A DNA stretch of 64,000 nt from Coptis chinensis (GCA_015680905.1 CM027377.1:19926501-19990500), one strand, 5' to 3'; positions 11,822 to 23,950 are shown, counted from the first letter of the stretch. Made by a program: numbers and translations. The notes: generated by a model not told the origin, from the letters alone.

Positions 11822-12711
11822 ATTTCAGTGTTACCCAAGACACACCGTTCGGAAATTAAATGTTTAGGTGGGACTCACAAAAGACATCTGGTCTGCCGCA
11901 GCCATTGCTTGTCTTGTACATATTTGGAAAACAAGAAACCGAGATCTTTATGATGGTGGAAAGGTTAAGAAGGGACAGGTCAGAATACATATCAAAAGGG
12001 CTATTCTAAGACCACATGAGTTCTCTGGTGGCACCATGGACAACACCCCTCTGAAATTGGAAGCACTTCATGCCTTGGGACTGAGGAACAAACTGAGACG
12101 AGCACCAAAGATTCTTGAGTGTTATTGGATTGCTCCATCACCTGAATACTTAAAAATCAATGTGAATGGCTGTGCTCGAGGCAACCCTGGTCCAACAGGT
12201 TGGGAAACACTTTTCAGAAAGCATACAGGCGGAGTGTTTACATTGGGGGAATAGACTCAAATACAAACTATGTGGCTAAATCAAAAGCTATTGTTGAAGA
12301 TATAACTAAGGCAATTGAAATAGGGTTCACAAAAGTATGGGTGGAGTCGGATTCCACGGCAGCAATTAAAGCATTCCAAACTAACTCAGTGCACTGAAAA
12401 GTTAGAGCGGATTGGGAAAGGACTAAAGCAAAGGCAGATATAGTTCTAACAAGCACATGGAGGGAGGCAAATTTCGAAGCAGACTTGTGTGCAAAGAAAG
12501 AAGTGACCCTAGCAAAAGGCCATAAGCAATGGTTGAATAATAGACTTAATTTTGTTTATAAGGTAGAGAATTAACACTCTACTTATTTTAGATTTATTTT
12601 TTTAAAAATTTAGAAATATATGTTGGAGTGGTCTACCCAGGGCCCTCACAAAATGTATACTGTTTTTTCTTTGCTATCTTAATGCAATTACCTTTTAGCC
12701 TAAAAAAAAAA
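11822..12711 (+). mobile_element. 5'-truncated LINE with RNase H-like C-terminus
   Basis: The frame from 11868 reads LTKDIWSAAAIACLVHIWKTRNRDLYD and then YWIAPSPEYLKINVNGCARGNPGP. This is the linker and first strand of the plant LINE RNase H domain (RVT_3 type). A frameshift near 12250 moves the rest (NYVAKSKAIVEDITKAIEIG, WVESDSTAAIKAF) to another frame. The usual DGA of the first strand is NGC here, so a catalytic Asp is lost. A stop follows about 12547. The 3' end is an A10 run (12702-12711). Near-identical flanks CTAAAATTG (11813-11821) and CTAAATTG (12712-12719) are a possible target duplication, which would make this a short, 5'-truncated insertion. Confidence 0.6.
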
Positions 12712-12719
12712 CTAAATTG

Positions 12720-13037
12720 CTATTTCTTTCGTTACATAATGTATTCTTACTCTGTAGTTTTTTTTGTAATCTGCTTGATTTTGCATTTATCCTATAGAGA
12801 GATGATTTAAGGTGTTTTCACGACCAAAAGGCTATTTAAGTTGCTCCAATAGCCTATTTTTCTCTCGAACATATAGGATGACGTTACTTTGCTTTTCACT
12901 TTACGCTTCTGTAAGTAGTTTTTTCTCCTAATTAAGATGATAATTGAGTTAGTTATATTCGTTTACATAAGATGCCGAATATACGTTTAAGTTCGTCCAG
13001 AACCATACAGATCATTTATTTTGAAAATTCCTACTTC
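12720..13037. other. No gene recognised
   Basis: AT-rich sequence between the LINE tail and the hAT MITE. No coding frame or repeat structure is seen. Confidence 0.3.
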
Positions 13038-13045
13038 GCCCAAAA

Positions 13046-13588
13046 TAAGGGTGCAAACGGATAGGTTCGGATTTGGATATGCCTCTATCCAAATCCGAAT
13101 CCGAAAATTTATACCGATATCCGAATCCGAATCCAACGGATATTAAAAAAATTATCCGAATCCGATTTCAGATATCCGAATCGGATATCAGATAATATCC
13201 GATCCGAAAATTAATATTAATTAATATTTTATTTGCTTTGAATAATTCATTTTACCACTATAAAAACTATTATAAATATATATATTTGTCATTTATTATT
13301 ATTATTTTGTTATTATAGTTTTATATTATTAGTTTATGATTTTATATAATATTTTATACAATAATAAATTAATTAATTAATTTTATATAATAACTACTAA
13401 AATTTTAAATCGGATCGGATATTTTCGGATGCGGATATTGCAATATCCGAATCCGAATCCGAAACCAGTTCAGACCTAAAAAATTATCCGAATCCGAATC
13501 CGATATCCGAAATTTTCGGATAATATCCGATTTTTTGAATACAAATTCGAATCGGATTCGAATATTTGGATATCCATTTGCGCCCCTA
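13046..13588. mobile_element. hAT-type MITE, 543 bp, 8-bp TSD GCCCAAAA
   Basis: The ends TAAGGGTGCAAACGGATA (left) and TAGGGGCGCAAATGGATA (right, reverse complement) are inverted repeats. GCCCAAAA flanks both sides exactly (13038-13045 and 13589-13596), the 8-bp duplication of hAT elements. The interior is made mostly of ATCCGAATCC / GGATTCGGAT words in both orientations around an AT-rich core with TTAATTAATTAA. No transposase is encoded. Confidence 0.8.
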
Positions 13589-13974
13589 GCCCAAAATAGG
13601 CAAGATACAGTTTGGTGATATCAGGAAAAAAGACAAATGGAAATAGGACTAAAGATAATAACTTGGTGATTGAGATACTTAGGCTGATGAATTCTCTTCT
13701 TTATCACCTTCAGTGAGTTGCATAAGTGGGCGGAAATTCAGTCCTAGTCATCAACACTTTGTAAAGTCATTGAGCAAGATGTGGCGAGGCAAGAATGCCT
13801 ATCCCTCCTGAGGCGTAGTTACGTTGAACAAGGTAAAGGAGAGAGAGGTCCGAGTTCAAGGACACGCGTTTAGATTCATGAAGTTGATGTGCTATTATTG
13901 TTGCACATTTAGATGATTTACCGGGTTTTGGATGATCGGACTTGAGAGAATGTTGTATCGCAAAGAAAGAAAGT

Positions 13975-14915
13975 ATTTAGAACTCTTTTTGCACACAAGT
14001 AAGGTATTTTATTGATAACAAATTAAAAATGTTACTGCAAAGAAAGAAAGAGCATGTCGATACAACAATGGAGTTCTGGATCGAAGACCTAATCAAATCT
14101 ATAATATGTCCTATATGGGCATTCTATAGTTGTGATGTAGGGTGGTCTTGTAATACTCCATGTGGGTCACCAAGGGTCATAGTATGTAGATCATTTCTTT
14201 CTTTGCAGCCAGACACAAAAATTAGCTTCCATCAAGGTATGAGAGATGCATCGGTATTCAAGCTTACGAGCTGCGTTCTTCCACCTAGCTAACAAAACCA
14301 TGGGAGTCACTCTTGAAGGCAAAAGCAGCAACAATTGAGTCACTCTCTATCCATAACTGCTTCCAATTCTTCTCCCCGACCACTTCATTTTGCAAGAACA
14401 ATAGCTGTGCATTTAGCATCATAGTTGGTGGTGACTCCTAAACCATGAGCTAGTGCGCCCAATATCTCTGCATTAGGACCTCAAAAGATGACTCCTGCTC
14501 CTCCAGTACCAGGGTTGCCTAATGCAGACCCGTCTACATGTGTTTGCTTTTACAAAGCCATGAAGTGGAGGATTCCATGAAACTTCTATTATGTTACCTG
14601 ATCTTCTAATTCTTCCCTTGATGTTAATGAAGTACAGGATAGTTAGGTCATGTTGGGAGTTAAGCATTGTGCCTGTAGCAAGCAATCCTGTTGTTTGGAT
14701 TCCCTTAATAACTTCTTTCTTCATGTGTCAAGTATTCAACTTTCAAAGAAAATTTTATTTCTTGTCTTCCAAATTTGTGTCACAAGTTGAACTGCTGCTG
14801 CATTCCAAAGTTCATTTCTTATAGGACTGAGTAATTTTGCCGCTCTCATTACATTTTGAAGGTCCAAGCTAGTAAGAGTGATCTTGAAAAGGTCAGCTAA
14901 CTAAGACCATAGTAA
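13975..14915 (-). pseudogene. LINE ORF2 3' part: RNase H-like domain (minus strand)
   Basis: Read on the minus strand, about 14600 to 14390 gives SWNPPLHGFVKAN followed by codons for a DGSALGNPG-like strand, GAGVIF, and LGVTTNYDAKCTAIVLAK. These are the conserved strands of plant LINE RNase H. The frame is broken by indels and stops, and the downstream part to about 14000 is heavily decayed. A minus-strand AATAAA signal sits near 14010, marking the element's 3' end. This is the end of the ORF2 whose upstream parts lie at 15112-15380 and 17592-18440. Confidence 0.6.
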
Positions 14916-14923
14916 CTTAGCAG

Positions 14924-15111
14924 CTCTGTTGCATGGGTACACCCTAATTTCCTCTGTATCGCGTACCCATATCGTGCGGACACGGATACAGATACGGACA
15001 CGGACACCCGGACACAAGCAAAATGGTACCCTAATTCTCAGATCTCGCCGTGTCCAAATCATCGTACCCGTGTCCAAACCAGACACTCCGTCCCGTACCC
15101 ATGCAACATAG
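14924..15111. mobile_element. hAT-type MITE, 188 bp, 8-bp TSD CTTAGCAG
   Basis: The ends CTCTGTTGCATGGGTAC (14924-14940) and GTACCCATGCAACATAG (15095-15111) are a 17-bp inverted repeat with one mismatch. CTTAGCAG occurs immediately outside both ends (14916-14923, 15112-15119). The interior is built of GGATAC/GGACAC hexamers and their complement. Ignoring the element restores the minus-strand LINE reading across the zinc-binding/RNase H linker, which confirms the borders. No protein is encoded; the ORFs that cross it are incidental. Confidence 0.85.
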
Positions 15112-15380
15112 CTTAGCAGTATCACACTCCCATGGCATGTGGATGACACTCTTTTTCTCCTTGTTACACAATCTGCAATTGGAAGCAAGATGTACCCCTT
15201 TCTTTTTGACACTATCATGAATCATCAGTGGTAACTGCCTTTTGAAGCATTCCCCATTTGACCTGCTGCTCTCGGGTGAGTATGTTGTGTGCTTAGACCA
15301 GACCCATCTGTGCCAGCTGACCTTAGACCCTTTTTTTCTAACAACTTCAAATGTTTCTTTGACTGTAAAGACCGCGTTCT
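15112..15380 (-). pseudogene. LINE ORF2 middle part: RT zinc-binding domain (minus strand)
   Basis: Minus-strand frame AVFTVKETFEVVRKKG, KVSWHRWVWSKH, then KKKGVHLASNCRLCNKEKKSV and HMPWECDTAKL matches the zf-RVT (reverse-transcriptase zinc-binding) domain of plant LINEs. The paired Cys and the HMPWEC motif are present. One frame slip separates the two halves. It is cut off on the right exactly at a GCGTTCT target duplication by the inserted LINE derivative, and on the left by the 188-bp MITE. Confidence 0.65.
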
Positions 15381-17584
15381 CATCTGAAAACATGGATATC
15401 TCTGAGTTCGACTAATCTATCGATGGATAGCAGTATATCTTCTTTTCCTCCTCTTCCTTCCCATCCAACTTCACTTCCTCAGCCTTCTTGTGCTGGTCCT
15501 TCGCCCTCAGCAGATGCTACACCGTCTGATCCACTTATCTCCTCAGTGGCAGCACCTTCCTCAGCTGGAATTCCACCAGTTGTTTCAGTACCTATTGCAT
15601 CATCATGAAGTAGCTTATTCCTTCAAAATAGAGCGTCTGCTCTTAAAAAAACACTAAAGCACTTCACTTTACAAGAAGTGAATGGTGTTACTCAGGTACC
15701 GATGGATTTGATTATGCAAGGATGTAATGAATGAGTGACTATGTGGTGGGATTCTTTATAGAACAGCGCCTCTCATTCCCATATGTGAAAAACGTCCTTC
15801 AACAAAGTTGGAAAGATAAAGGGTCATTTGAGATTATTGCGGATAAAGATCTGTTCTACTTCAAATTCTCGAGCAATGAAGCTCGTTAAGCAGTTTTAGA
15901 GGAAGGTCCAATTTTTATTGGTGGTCATTGCTTTATCATAAGTCCATGGACTCGAGGTGTTGAAAAACAGCGAGCAATGGTAACAACAATCCCTGTGTAG
16001 GTTAAATGTTACAACGTCCCTAAGGAGCTATGGACTGATGATGGTTTGGAGTTCGTAGCTAGCAAGGTGGGCATTCCTTTCAGCCAGGATGAAGCTACAA
16101 AGCAAAAGAAGCGAATTGATTATGCTCGACTATGTATCGAGGTAAATGTTTCTACCAAGCTTCCAGATTCATTTACAATTGAACTAGCACAGGAGATGAA
16201 CGGATCATCTCGTTTGAGTACCCTTGAATCCCAAAAAGATGTGATAAGTGTCAAAAGTTTGGGCATGAAACTGAAAAATGTTTGGGTGATGCAAATTCAA
16301 GGAAGTTGGATACCACTAACAAAAGTGGAAGAATGAGTAGACTCAATACTGTACAATCTACTGGATTGGATGCTAACAATGTAACCAGTTCCCAAGAAGG
16401 AAGGCAGAGTGAAAGAATGACTTCTAATGCCAATGTAAGCTATGAGACTGTTATAAGGAATATTGTAACGTATGCTGGCAATGGAAGTCGAGAAAATGTG
16501 AATAGAATAATATTGAGAGTTAGGAGTCGTCCTAGTGCCCTCTTTGAAGGTATGCAGGAACATGTTGCATAAGAAATGATAGAGGCAAAGAGATCAGGGA
16601 GCAGCCCATTGGTACAACTTCCCAACATGAACCAAATAGCCAGAGTAGTGGTGCTCAGGGGAATGGAACAGAGGTTGAAGAGCTCAATACTGGTGTACAT
16701 GGGACTGGAACCAATCCTTCCATTGGACTTCAGCTGGTATTTTATGTGCCTGCTGAGATAACAACTCCTATAGTAAATATGATTTGGTGAAACTATGGAT
16801 ATTCCTCATGTGAACACTTTTTCGCAAAGAGGAACTTCAAGTAACCAGAGAGATAAGAGTAATATGGTTACACCAATCCAAAGTCAGCCTAGAGATATTT
16901 CGATTAACCAACTGCCATGTAGTAGAGAACGAAACATGTATGAAGGGCTAGTTGCTGGAAATGAGGATGAAGATGATGATCTCTCATAAAATGAGACTGA
17001 GTTCTTTACGGATGCAGTATCCCCAACACTTGTTTTGCAAAAGAGTTCATCAAGGTATGTAGCGGCTTCTAAGGATAAAAAACAATGGACTACTGTGAAG
17101 CCAAAAAGAAGCAAGTGGATCCAAGAGCGTGATTCAGGAGAAGTAGAGCCTACGCTGGCAATGATGAATAAAGTAAAGTCGTTACTGAAAAACAAAAAGA
17201 TGAGAAATCTTGAGGACTACACCAAAAAAAAATTGGATGATACTTTGGGACTCATTTATGTGTGTTGTGTTTGGAAATGTTTCTTTTGCAACTATGAGAA
17301 AGCGCAGACTCATCTTAGGAAAGATCATCCTAAGATTGTTAAAGAAATCATGACTAGGAAGTAGGTTCGATTGTCAAAGACTCTACTTTCTTAGGTTCGA
17401 TTTTAGGACGATTAGTATGTTATTATGTATGTTAGGCTTGAAGCCTGTCGGTATAGAGTCTTTGTGTTTCTCATTTTAATGATCTAACTCTTAGAGAGGC
17501 TTTGTAAGGTTTGACTTTTTGCAATAATAACAGGTGGGGATCTGCTCTAACCCCAGCTTAATCTTAAAAAAAAAAAAAAAAAAA
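15381..17584 (+). mobile_element. LINE derivative carrying only a gag-like ORF1, 7-bp TSD
   Basis: The insert is bounded by GCGTTCT at 15374-15380 and 17585-17591 and ends in a poly(A) run (about 17566-17584), the hallmarks of target-primed LINE insertion. Inside, successive frames give a proline/serine-rich start (15423), a DUF4283-type region, a CCHC knuckle near 16240 read in a different frame from its neighbours, and a basic C-terminus. The last ORF (17035-17361) ends with WKCFFCNYEKAQTHLRKDH, a C-x2-C-x7-H-x4-H arrangement. Several frameshifts and stops make it a pseudogene. No endonuclease or reverse transcriptase is present although both ends look intact, so it may have moved with proteins from another LINE. 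Confidence 0.7.
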
Positions 17585-17591
17585 GCGTTCT

Positions 17592-18440
17592 TGGCTGGTT
17601 TCCATATCCTTGTATCATGCGCTTCACCTGTCGGAGGCGGTAGTGCACTAACATCAATGCCAACTCTACCAAAGACTGCGGAAACTTAAGCTGGTATATC
17701 CCAGTTGTTGGCAGTGATAATGTCAGAGACTCGAGATGAAAAATCTTTCCTGTTGACCCCGAAAATCGTGTCTGCTACTATACTGCCTCCCCAATCATCT
17801 TGCCATAGTTTTATCTCCTTTCCCAACAATCCAACTCAAATGACGGGCCATTTCATGAAGAGTCCATCTGAGACCAGGCCACACCGAGGATTTTTGTTCT
17901 CCCATTTCAGCGTGATACCTTTCCTAATAGAAGGATCCCCTGACCATCCTTAATACAGCTTCACATTCTTTTAGAGTGCCATTTGTAAAGTGACATGTTA
18001 TAAACTGGGAGGCTGTGTTCAGTATAGATTGTGCAATGACCATTCTACCTTGAAAAGAGAGCATTCGACCTGCCCACCCACTAGCTCTTTTTTTTTTTTT
18101 TTTTTTTTCAACTTTCTCAACTAGAACTTGAATGTGAGCTCTTCAGCTCTTGTAGCTTTGCCTTTGAAGATCGGAGCACCCAAATATTTCTCAGGCAAGT
18201 GTACTTCTTGGAAACCAGAAAAGACTTCCATGCACTCTTTGCTTCTTAGCTTCAGTCACAGCACCGAAGAAGAGCTTGCTCTTTGAAGAGTTAAAAAATT
18301 GCCCTGCTGAAAATTGATTGGAAGTAAGGCTGTAAGGGGCTTCTTTAAGAGTTTGAGACCTCTAATTAATATCTCCATTTGCGAAGATGAAGATGTTATC
18401 TGCAAATAAGAAGTTGGTAGAATTGTTTCGCATGAGCTTA
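17592..18440 (-). pseudogene. LINE ORF2: RT C-terminal part (minus strand)
   Basis: On the minus strand from about 18430 a broken RT palm motif FADN (normally FADD) is followed by IFIFANGD, then KLFFGAV and GSLFWFP. Next come ASGWAGRMLSFQGRMVIAQS and a fingers/connection region ending with WKPAKN, just at the insertion site at 17591. The reading continues at 15380 with AVFTVK. An A/T-homopolymer expansion (T22 near 18091-18112) and several stops interrupt it. Endonuclease and the N-terminal RT are not found to the right, so the element is 5'-truncated or replaced there. Confidence 0.55.
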
Positions 18441-19224
18441 TGGATATTGTACAGGAAATTAGTAAGCATATTTGTCCAACTGTTGCAATCCCAATTTGAT
18501 GAAGGATGTATCATCCTTTTGTTCTCTCTAGTAACTGTTGCATGTCTGTGGATCCTGTTCCTGTTTAAGCTGCTGTTGGTTATACGTATAGTATGTGCTT
18601 AATTAAGACCGCCACACGCTGAACTTCTGCAATTGACTCGAACTGTCGGGCTTTTCGAACTGTCATATACTCAAGAATGAAAAAAAATTTTAGTAATTAT
18701 TACAAAATGCATAATGGTTGAGAAATAAACTTCATATAAAACATACTTTGATGACATTAGATTTAAGTCTTTTAAAATTCAAATCAGACATTTAATCAAA
18801 AAGAAAAACGTCTAATCGGTAAAGTTAATAGCTAACGAATTTTAGAGCAACTTTTAAACTGGTGCTGCATTTGGGATATATAATTTTGCAGTCTGAATGA
18901 GTAATGGTTACCAATATGAATCGTCTTCTAAACCGGTCTTTGCATTAGATGGTCTGTTCAGTGACTTCTAGCCTGGATTCTACAATATTGTCATACCTAG
19001 ATTTTAGATACTAACTACTATATACTATATTATATGTTATAATGCCAATTTGAAGTTCGAATGTGCATAACTTTTGGGATCATTACTGTATTTCACTATA
19101 TATATACTGCCACTGTTACTAACAACTGACTTAATTGTGTCATATGGGCCTTCCAAATCAAGTGTACAATGCGTATTTAATACCTGTAGTGTATACAAGT
19201 AGGGACATAGCTTTCTATTATCTA
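18441..19224. other. No gene recognised
   Basis: AT-rich DNA with TATATA tracts near 19019-19100. The 71-codon ORF at 18387-18602 begins inside LINE sequence and has no recognisable domain. Confidence 0.3.
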
Positions 19225-19432
19225 ATCAAAGACTATTAATACTGAGTAGTTGAGAATGCTCCCAGTGATCCACGTCAACCCCTCTTTTTTCTCTGAGACT
19301 GACACATCAGATTTTTTATAAAAAAAATGAATTCTACGTCTTTTTTTTTTGATTTCAATTGTTAGTAATCCAAAATAGATAAAACCCTCTTTCCAAGCTC
19401 TTTTTTCAATTCTACGAAACACTCCAAACCCT
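19225..19432 (+). repeat. Dispersed module, copy 1 (other copy at 61691-61895)
   Basis: The segment begins ATCAAAGAC, then AATACTGAGTAGTTGAGAAT, and continues through CTCTGAGACTGACACATCAG to TCTTTTTTCAATTCTAC. A diverged copy in the same orientation is found 42 kb away. Both copies lie directly upstream of captured-looking gene fragments (a kinase here, NAC/C3HC there). It may be a promoter/leader block carried by one mobile family. Confidence 0.6.
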
Positions 19433-19483
19433 CTTTCTCATTCCGATGGAGAACGATTAACAAGATTTGAAGTTGAGTAGTTC

Positions 19484-22072
19484 ATGGTTAGTTTTCTGTG
19501 GGGGTGGTGGAGAAGGTCGAAGTGGAATTCCAAATTCGCTTTTGCTAGCTCAATTCGATTCCAATTCTCTCTCCCATATTCTTCTGTGCAATATAGTTTG
19601 GAAGTAAAATTTATGAGAGGAAAATTATTAGTAACAACGCTTTCAATATTATCAAGGTTCGTTTTTCTTCTAGCGGCTATGGCAGCTGCACTTATTTACT
19701 CTCCACCTGATTACGCTACAGAGAAGGACGACACCACCACCCAAAAACCAACAAGTGATTCAAAGGTAACAATTTTTTCCTCTCTATTCCAGATTTACAG
19801 CTGTCTCCTTTTTTTAGTTATATTAAAACACCCATATTATCTATATTATATTTTCTGAAATAACATTATCTATATTATATTTTGAAATAGAAGTTCACTT
19901 GGAATCATGAAGTATTGCTTTGAGCATGCACCAGATTATTGTTCAGTGGTTACAGTTGGAATTAGTAGGCAATCCCAACAACATTTGGACTCGGAATGTT
20001 CACCCTTAGAAGGTTAGACTAATTAATATTGTTTTGAGAAATTCTTATGATATTTTAGCTGCTTATTAACGTTTAACCTTCATGACAGCATCATCTTGTC
20101 AAATAAGTTCAATTTTGTTCTTCCGAACAAAGGATACCGGGTTGGAAACGATATACCAAATGTACAAGTTCTTTGATTCAAATATAAGGGAGGAGCAATC
20201 ATTCAGGGAAGAAGAAGAATCAACAACGTTCCCTACCGAGCAGCAATGACAAGCCTTCACCAAGATTTTGTTCTAGATGGACCACACGGCAAAGAGAAAG
20301 GCTACTTAAGTCATGAAGAATCTAGCATTGCAGAATCCCCTAAGATGCAGTTAAAAGAACAAGGTCGCTCCAATATATGGAAGCATTTTTTCACCAATGA
20401 GGCTTTTATTTCCTTTCCGTTCCACATTTGATGGAAGAGTAAAGGGATATAAGTCGAGTTTCTCGACAAAGAAAACGAGCAACCTTCTTCTTCGAGTCAC
20501 TTACATCTTGTGTACTTTTTCCACTAGCATCCTCAATTACAATAGGTTTTGCCGGCTATGAGGAGATCTCAAATGCTACAAATCACTTTCACCAAGGTGA
20601 ACAATCATCGTGCAATTTTGCTTTTGGTCTTAACATGAATTCTCAAAAGCTTTCAAATTTTTCACCACTACTATGGGTTTATCCAAATAATGATAATTAT
20701 TTTTCTATATTTCTGTTGGTACCAGTTATCATGAACAATATATGATTCTTAGTGAGAGAGATATGTCAAAGACACAACTCTTATTTAAGTTCTTCTTCAT
20801 TCTTATGTCCAAAGAATTGCTTTTGCAGATAATATCGTGGGACGAGGAGGATATCTATTGTTCCTTTGTATACGAGGTGATTTATGTGATGGGAGAACAA
20901 TAGCGGTTAAGAGCCTTCCGACAAAGGACAACATACGATGAAAATAAAGAAGAAAAGAATTTCTAATGGAACTGGGTGTATTAGGCCATGTTTGCCATCC
21001 TAATAAGAAAACATGCTTAATTGGTTTGCTTTGAGAATGGGCTTCATTTGATTTTGAATTTTCTCCAAATGGAAACTTGTCATCAACATTACATGGTGAG
21101 GATCTCTTGACTATTTTTCCCTTAATTTAAGATCTTCCTCTGTTTTGTAATATTGATCCTTATTTGGCCCCTTTTAGGCAAAGATTGCAATATCTTTGGA
21201 GTGGCCGGTTAGATACAAGATTGTCATTGGAATTGCGGGGGTTTGCGTTATCTTCATAAATGTTGCAAACGCAGGATAATTCATCGGGATATAAAGCGTC
21301 CAATGTGCTTCTTGGGCGATTTGAACCACTCAAAGGTGAAATATAGTTAAAAGAAACTGGTTCATGGAAAATGTGATCATCTATTATAAACTACTTCATC
21401 TTTATGCTGTTATGCCCTGTGCAGATTACAGATTTTGGACTTGCAAAATGGCTTCCCAAGCAATGGACTCACCACTATGTAATTCCTATTGAGGGTACAT
21501 TTGGTTACTTGGCACCGGAGTATTTCATGCATGGTATTGTGGATGAGAAAACAGATGTTTTCGCGTTTGGTGTTCTTCTACTAGAGATAATAACTGGGAG
21601 AAGGCATATAGACATGTCTAAGCAAAGTCTTATGTTTTGGGTATGAACACGCCAACAACTAACTCTTAAATATGTTTCAGCTAACTTCATTAGTAACTAA
21701 ACTTGAAGTATACAATGTTTATTTAGGCAAAACCTCTTATTGAGTCTGTAAACATTGAGGCGCTAGCAGATTCAAAACTTGAAAGTAACTACGACGTGGA
21801 TGAGATGCGTAGATTGGTCCTAACAGCTTCATACTGTATAAGGCAATCCTCATTATGGCGTCCATCAATGAATGAGGTGAAGGATTTTTTTTTATACAAT
21901 GATTCTTTACTTTGACCAAGGTTTTCAACACTTTTATTATGTGATTTTCATATAGATGGTTTGAGTGGGACGTCCCAGAGTCCTCTGAAAAACATCAAGT
22001 AGACCTAAAGTCTTTTGAGAAGATGTTGACCCAGTTGGAAGATGTTGGACAACAGTTAGCAATGACTTTTTA
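19484..22072 (+). pseudogene. RBK-type receptor-like cytoplasmic kinase pseudogene (RLCK VI)
   Basis: Exon-like blocks follow the order of plant ROP-binding kinases. Block 1 is GFAGYEEISNATNHFH (20541-20595). Block 2 has DNIVGRGGY, DGRTIAVKSLP with the ATP-site Lys, and LGHVCHPN (20829-21095). Block 3 has IIHRDIK with the catalytic HRD (21178-21335). Block 4 has ITDFGLAKWLP, GTFGYLAPEYFMHGIVDEKTDVFAFG (21425-21640). Block 5 has LVLTASYCIRQSSLWRPSM (21727-21876). GT..AG borders fit at each junction. Family members are cytosolic Ser/Thr kinases that bind activated ROP GTPases. Here the glycine loop is disrupted after GGY, several stops and 1-base shifts interrupt blocks 2 and 3, and the N-terminus (19484-20500) is only partly recognisable. 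It is a decayed genomic copy, not a functional kinase. Confidence 0.75.
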
Positions 22073-23950
22073 GACGGTTCTGCATTTCTTTGTTGGTGGT
22101 GAGGTATGTTCAATCTGTTTTGATTGGAGATACATGCTTGCGATTCGATACACATTTGGTAAGTGAAAAATCAGTAATGATACTTTTTAGTTGTAGCCTT
22201 TAGGCTCAGTTATTGAAACCATTTCCAGCGTTGTCTTTAAACCAGAGTACTAGATTTTACTTAGTGTGGGGTAATTAAGTCTCTATATTTTGTTCTTCAA
22301 AGAAGATAGGAGGCATGATTATACCTTTTATCTAGGTGGCAATGATTTAGAGTGGTTCTTAGGTATTATGTGACAAATGATACACTACAAAAAGATGGAG
22401 ATGGTTATTCCTTTGGCTTCATTAACATTATGTTTATTCTGACAAAAGTATATTTATAGGTGAATATGTATGTATATGTATTTGCAAGTATTGCCACTTC
22501 TTATAAGTTTAAAACTTAAAAAGTATCTCAATTCTTAGGTAACTATTTATTTTCAACGGGATCAATTCTGATTTGTAACTTGCCTGTTCAGAAACATAAA
22601 AAAGTGGAGGATATCAATTTGAAAGGGATCAGAGTATGGCAAAGAAAAAGAATGGGGAAGATTGACTTGTAGCCATAAACATGGGGTTCCAAGTTCCGTT
22701 GGGCAATAACCCGTATTTGGGCTCCAACAAACAACATCTTCGACAAAGCGAAACCGATGGAGAGCGATGAACAAGATTCGGAGTTGTCATCATTAAGAAA
22801 GGGTCTCTCCTTGATTTCAATCTTTCATCACATACATGCAAATGCAGTCAATATCACATTGAATTCCATCGATGTCTTCAACTTCCTACCTAGACGTACA
22901 TTTTTGGTTTGTCTTCTAGATTTTTTTCACGTATTAATGGGGATATGCTCAATATAGTTGTAATAAGAAAACCTGTAGTTTTACCCATTTTTTGGCTTCT
23001 CTTTGTCACACTCACACCTTTGTTTAAAGCACATCCCATGGTAGAGATGTACCATAAGATGGTCTTTTTCATTGAATTTGATCGGATATTAGTGTTGTGA
23101 AGTCACTAAAGTTGATACATGTTTCTGTTTTTATATTTCATATGAGCAACCTTGATTTGTTTACTGATGCACTATCGCAGCCCTTAAGTGCGTTGATTAG
23201 CAGCGATTAGGGTATTCTATAAGATAGTAGATAGTACTTTCTTTTCCATCTAGGAATTTTGACTGCATGTACTCATCGTGTTTCTAAACGGAACAGCTCA
23301 TGATAAAGGTTGTTTGGTACTTAAGTTCAACTATGGATTAAGACTTAATTATATGCCACAACAAGGTGATGCAAGCACCAGTATCGGATATGTTATTCTC
23401 AATAGCTTAATGTGTTTCACTTGAGTTCGGATAAAAGCGGATCACGTAATGACATAAGTATTACGTAACATGCATTTAAGTGAGGATTAGAGTTCATTAC
23501 TTTCGGAAACTAATGGTCTTCGTTAGAAATTATGTGGCGAAGAAGTGGATTAGTTATTATATCGATGACAAAGGGTTGCAAACTTGCGGCAGATGGGCCT
23601 CCTCATATTGATTGAGAATTATTGAAGCTCCCTATATTGTTAAGTCAATATGTTTTAGTTTAATGAGACGACGATGTACATGTTTTGAGGATGCAAAGAT
23701 GTTATACATTTTCCTAAATTACCCGGCTCAAAACCTATAAAGATGATTGATATACAATAGGCTGTTGATATAAAGATTTCAGAAACATTGGAAATATGCC
23801 AAACACATCACAAGTTCACAACTTGTGAAAATTTACACTTCAAATAATCACCATCTGCCTGACCATTTTTTTCATAAACAAAACAAACATGTTTACAACA
23901 TTCAGAGCTTTGCATTCAAAGGCTTTCGGAGGTAGGAGAGGGCACATTCA
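22073..23950. other. Intergenic; one short unassigned ORF
   Basis: CACTACAAAAAGATGG at 22383 resembles a CACTA end but has no partner. An ORF at 22757-22957 starts MESDEQDSELSSLRKG. Its first 30 bases resemble 19443-19475 (CCGATGGAGAACGATTAACAA), so it may be another relic of the same mobile family. The rest has no coding signal. Confidence 0.25.

Noticed and set aside
14901-15218. Arg/Val-rich ORFs (RIRTRTPGHKQNG and RVRICIRVRT types)
   Set aside because: Produced by GGACAC hexamers inside the 188-bp hAT MITE.
22383-22400. CACTACAAAAAGATGG as a CACTA transposon end
   Set aside because: Only one end, no subterminal repeat cluster nearby and no target duplication.
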